A stretch of 16,106 nucleotides of DNA from Candidatus Dadabacteria bacterium (GTDB lineage: Bacteria; Desulfobacterota_D; UBA1144; Nemesobacterales; UBA2774): positions 1-16,106 of the forward strand of contig JAHKKQ010000029.1 in assembly GCA_020027805.1 (NCBI GenBank). The letters are read 5' to 3'. This document shows positions 13,937-16,106 of the stretch, piece by piece (the first letter of the stretch is position 1; each line of letters opens with the position of its first letter). The notes under the pieces are model-generated. The model saw only the letters and a list, made by a program, of their open reading frames with translations, had not been told where the DNA came from and did not search any database. The translations under genes and the position numbers were made by a program.

Positions 13937-14980
13937 ATGCCGCTCGGGCAGTTCATAGGGTCGCCCGCAATAGGCGCCCTTTCCGACAGGTTCGGAAGGA
14001 AGAGGGTAATTACGGCCTCCCTCTTTTTCACGGCGTTATTTTATTTGTTCATCTCGCTCGCTCTCGAGTTTCATTCCCTCTGGCTGCTCATGGCTCCCTG
14101 TTTCATGTGCGGACTCACGGAGTCGAACGTAGCCATAGCGCAGAGCTCGGTCGCCGACATATCCCTGCCCGAGGACAGGGGGCGCTTGTTCGCGTATATA
14201 TACGCCGCCGAGAGCCTGGGCTATATAACAGGCCCTCTCCTGGGAGGGCTCTTCGTCGTTCATTACGGCTACGCCTCACCGTTCTGGATAGTCATGGGCC
14301 TGCTCGTCGTAACGTACGTATGGATAGTCGTCAGCTTTAAAGACCCGTTCGTACCTAAAACGGACGCGCCCATCGATTATTTCAAGACGTTCACGAATCT
14401 CCTGACCGTTTTCTCGGACGCTCCGATAAGGAGGGTCTATCTCGTCAACTTCCTGCTGTACATGTCGGCGTTCGGGTTCTGGCGCGTGATACAGATATAC
14501 ATGGTGGACGAGTGGGGCTTCGACGTCGGCAAGGTGACCTTTTACTATTCCTACCTGGCGATAGTCTCATTCATCGCGAATATATTTTTCTTCGCTCCTT
14601 TAAGCAGGAGGTTCAGCCTCAAGACGTTCATTATATGGACGGCTATAGTCGGAGGGACTTTCGTGGCGGCGGTGGTCATACCGAAATCCCACGTGTTCTA
14701 CTGGTTCACGGCGGGTCCGGCGACTATATTCCACGTCATGACGATGTCCGCGTGCAGCGCCTTCCTCTCGGGCCTCGTGGGCGGGGAAAGGCAGGGGAGA
14801 GTGCTCGGGAATAACCTCGCCATACAGGTGGGGGCGGAATCCCTGAGCGCGCTCCTGGGAGGGTTCCTGGCGGCAATGCTGATCCCCCTTCCGCTGCTGA
14901 CCTACGGAATAGTCGCGGTCCTGGGGGGGCTCCTGATGATTACTTATAAAGGAATAAAGATGAATTCAGGCAAGTTATGA
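13937..14980 (+). CDS. MFS transporter lacking TM1-TM2 (probably non-functional)
   Basis: Major facilitator superfamily permease, drug:H+ antiporter-like, cut at the N-terminus. The frame begins within the end of TM2, directly followed by motif A, GALSDRFGRKRV (13-24), which normally lies between TM2 and TM3 some 60-70 residues into the protein. About ten hydrophobic segments follow, ending near 340. A family member would have 12 helices and about 400 aa; this has 347. The conserved motif-C-like segment SLGYITGPLLGG is at 92-103. TAA at 13919 closes the frame upstream, and no other frame encodes the missing helices. GC and codon use match the core genes, unlike the DNA upstream. A resident gene that lost its start to a deletion or insertion fits best. 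ATG 13937 lacks a properly spaced ribosome site. Substrate unknown. Confidence 0.75.
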   Translation: MPLGQFIGSPAIGALSDRFGRKRVITASLFFTALFYLFISLALEFHSLWLLMAPCFMCGLTESNVAIAQSSVADISLPEDRGRLFAYIYAAESLGYITGPLLGGLFVVHYGYASPFWIVMGLLVVTYVWIVVSFKDPFVPKTDAPIDYFKTFTNLLTVFSDAPIRRVYLVNFLLYMSAFGFWRVIQIYMVDEWGFDVGKVTFYYSYLAIVSFIANIFFFAPLSRRFSLKTFIIWTAIVGGTFVAAVVIPKSHVFYWFTAGPATIFHVMTMSACSAFLSGLVGGERQGRVLGNNLAIQVGAESLSALLGGFLAAMLIPLPLLTYGIVAVLGGLLMITYKGIKMNSGKL

Positions 14981-15077
14981 GTTTAGCCCCTTGTGCCGCC
15001 CCTTATTCGTTGAGTCAAGCCGGGTCGAGCGAGGCATAGCCCCACGTTTTGATGATAGATCCGGCCATTCAGCGGTA

Positions 15078-15107
15078 TTGACATCGCTTTACGTACTCCA
15101 GTAGAGT
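15078..15107 (+). promoter_or_regulatory. Possible promoter for the small secreted protein
   Basis: A perfect -35 TTGACA (15078-15083), an 18-bp spacer and a partial -10 TAGAGT (15102-15107). Transcription would start near 15114, leaving a leader of about 30 nt with AGGGGG before the ATG at 15144. Confidence 0.4.
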
Positions 15108-15143
15108 TAATTGCAGGTACAATTTCAGTTAACAGGGGGTAAT

Positions 15144-15554
15144 ATGAGATATATTCTAATTTCATCGTTCTATCTTTTTACTTTTTCTGTATGCGCATCA
15201 TTAATCAGCTCTAATCTGAACACCGCGTTAGCCGGCGAAACGCTTGACGGCAGATCTTTTTCAGTCGAGCTGACTGAGGTGAATAAAAATGAAACGACCA
15301 AGGATGAGCTGATTTTTAAGGATGGGACCTTCTTCTCCACCGAATGCGAACAGTATGGCTTTACTCCGGCTCCGTATGAATCGAAGTCAAAAGCAGGCGA
15401 AGTATTGTTCAAATCCGCACCCACGAGCGGTAAAGAAGGAAAGACTGAATGGGAAGGCTCGGTTAATGGTGACGAAATCTCGGGCACTATGTTTTGGTCG
15501 AAGGAAGGTCAGGACCCGATCATATATACCTATAAAGGCACTATAAAAAAATAG
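15144..15554 (+). CDS. Small secreted beta-rich protein of unknown function
   Basis: 136 aa from the ATG at 15144, chosen because AGGGGG lies about 4-5 nt upstream and the product then begins with a normal signal peptide (MRYILISSFY and a hydrophobic run). Cleavage is likely after ALA (28-30), leaving about 106 residues for the periplasm. The mature protein alternates short strands and turns: DELIFKDGTFFST, a Cys in TECEQYGF, then EWEGSVNGDEISGTMFW and a final YTYKGTIKK. This suggests a small beta-barrel or sandwich, and I recall similar uncharacterised exported proteins in other Gram-negative bacteria, but I cannot name a family. An in-frame ATG at 15111 would add 11 residues ahead of the signal sequence and is unlikely. 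The gene is more AT-rich than the core genes and stands alone, convergent with the SulP gene. Confidence 0.75.
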   Translation: MRYILISSFYLFTFSVCASLISSNLNTALAGETLDGRSFSVELTEVNKNETTKDELIFKDGTFFSTECEQYGFTPAPYESKSKAGEVLFKSAPTSGKEGKTEWEGSVNGDEISGTMFWSKEGQDPIIYTYKGTIKK

Positions 15555-15575
15555 ATCACTGATACGCTTTTTTCA

Positions 15576-15602
15576 GACCGGATATGCGGTAACAATCCGG
15601 TC
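15576..15602. repeat. 8-bp inverted repeat between convergent genes
   Basis: GACCGGAT (15576-15583) and ATCCGGTC (15595-15602) are a perfect inverted repeat with an 11-bp loop, lying between the stop codons of the secreted protein and the SulP gene. A six-T run (15568-15573) precedes it on the plus strand and so lies on the wrong side for a rightward terminator; leftward transcripts would meet A's. A transcript-end role is plausible from position only. Confidence 0.4.
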
Positions 15603-15624
15603 CTCCGGGCAGATGCGGAATCCG

Positions 15625-16106
15625 TTAAACGCTGTTTCCTTTTTTGTCTTTATCCGCTTCCCTCGCGACCACAGGAACGAACGGGACGGGGCGCGGTACT
15701 GCGGGCAGGCCCAGTATCTCCCTCGCGCGGTTGAGCGCGTCGTCGATGTTGCCGAAAATATTCTCCTCCCCTATCTCGTCCCAGAGGCCCGAGCGCTCCA
15801 TGGCGAAGAGGGGCTGGGCGTGGACCCCCGAGAGTATGAGAGTCGTCGAATCCTTACGCAGCTCGTGGAGGAATTCCTTTATCATGTGGAGGCCTGTCGC
15901 GTCTATGGCGGGAACGTGCCTGATACGGAGTATGATCACCGGCACCGATTTTTCGATGAGGTCGATCGCCTCCTTGAACCTGTCCGCGGCGCCGAAGAAA
16001 AACGGGCCCTGTATCTCGAACACCTCGACGCCGCCGGGCACGTCGCGCCTGCTTATCGCGTTCGGGTCGTACTCTTCGTCCCCGTTCTCGCGGAGGTCCC
16101 GCGTTA
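15625..16106 (-). CDS. SulP-family anion transporter, C-terminal STAS domain (partial, 5' end outside window)
   Basis: The visible 160 codons are the cytoplasmic tail of a sulfate permease-type (SLC26/SulP) transporter; the membrane domain, normally about 400 residues, would lie to the right of the window. A charged linker (about 1-25) leads into the STAS domain, which starts PGGVEVFEIQGPFFFGAADRF, the typical opening of this fold in SulP proteins. It continues with VPVIILRIRHVPAIDATGLHM, the loop equivalent to the phosphorylatable Ser/Thr loop of anti-sigma-factor antagonists, and LILSGVHAQP. A Pro-rich and then Lys-rich tail ends at TAA (15627-15625). The frame is open to the window edge, so the GTG before PGG is internal and not a start. 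Transported anion (sulfate, bicarbonate or a dicarboxylate) cannot be told from this part. Confidence 0.88.
   Translation of the reverse strand, partial: TRDLRENGDEEYDPNAISRRDVPGGVEVFEIQGPFFFGAADRFKEAIDLIEKSVPVIILRIRHVPAIDATGLHMIKEFLHELRKDSTTLILSGVHAQPLFAMERSGLWDEIGEENIFGNIDDALNRAREILGLPAVPRPVPFVPVVAREADKDKKGNSV

Noticed and set aside
14981..15077. GC-richer patch with repeated AGCCCC words after the transporter stop, considered as a tRNA fragment or element end
   Set aside because: No cloverleaf, no CCA end, no inverted termini and no target duplication could be found by eye.
1..16106. Search for CRISPR arrays, tRNA or rRNA genes, toxin-antitoxin pairs, transposases, integrases and defence genes
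   Set aside because: None could be recognised on either strand; the window is mostly housekeeping genes plus one small accessory block.

Overview
The window is a bacterial chromosomal segment, GC-rich over its core genes, with two clearly AT-richer stretches in the right half. The core genes use many AGG (Arg) and ATA (Ile) codons. The gene set (hexameric-type citrate synthase, GAF-linked PEP phosphotransferase, adrenodoxin-reductase-type ferredoxin:NADP reductase, plastid/cyanobacteria-like RNase II/R, CTP synthase, RdgB, RNase PH, SulP transporter) fits a Gram-negative, deltaproteobacteria-like or related uncultured lineage. That placement is inference from gene types only; there is no rRNA or other marker here.

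Left part (1-4634, minus strand): the 5' part of gltA (citrate synthase) runs off the left edge. A GAF-containing enzyme I (ptsP) is followed 61 bp later by a PDZ-less M50 membrane metalloprotease, and a likely intrinsic terminator follows the protease. A 317-bp AT-rich gap then separates ptsP from the divergent plus-strand fprA-like reductase (4635-6068).

Middle part (6106-11895, minus strand): the order of transcription is rph, rdgB (19 bp apart), pyrG (169 bp on, with its own good promoter), a secreted DUF5329-like protein, then an RNB-family exoribonuclease. These are housekeeping functions: tRNA 3' trimming, nucleotide-pool cleaning, CTP synthesis and RNA decay. The exonuclease converges on fprA with only 37 bp between stops.

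Right part (11896-15624): this is the accessory portion. A 506-bp AT-rich stretch holds a strong hairpin terminator facing left and an iteron-like array (TGTTAA every 14 bp). It leads into a secreted beta-helix protein with a Pro/Thr linker. Behind that lies a small minus-strand reading frame that looks broken. Next is a GC-rich MFS transporter lacking its first two helices, preceded at the wrong distance by an orphan Shine-Dalgarno sequence. A small secreted beta-rich protein follows. The simplest reading is that AT-rich DNA was gained beside rph and the start of a resident MFS gene was lost. No transposase, integrase or attachment site was found.

Right edge (15625-16106, minus strand): the C-terminal STAS domain of a SulP anion transporter, whose membrane part lies outside the window.

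No CRISPR array, tRNA, rRNA, toxin-antitoxin pair or recognisable defence system is visible. The best candidates for something undescribed are the accessory block at 11.9-13.9 kb and the paired overlapping start codons of gltA and rph.
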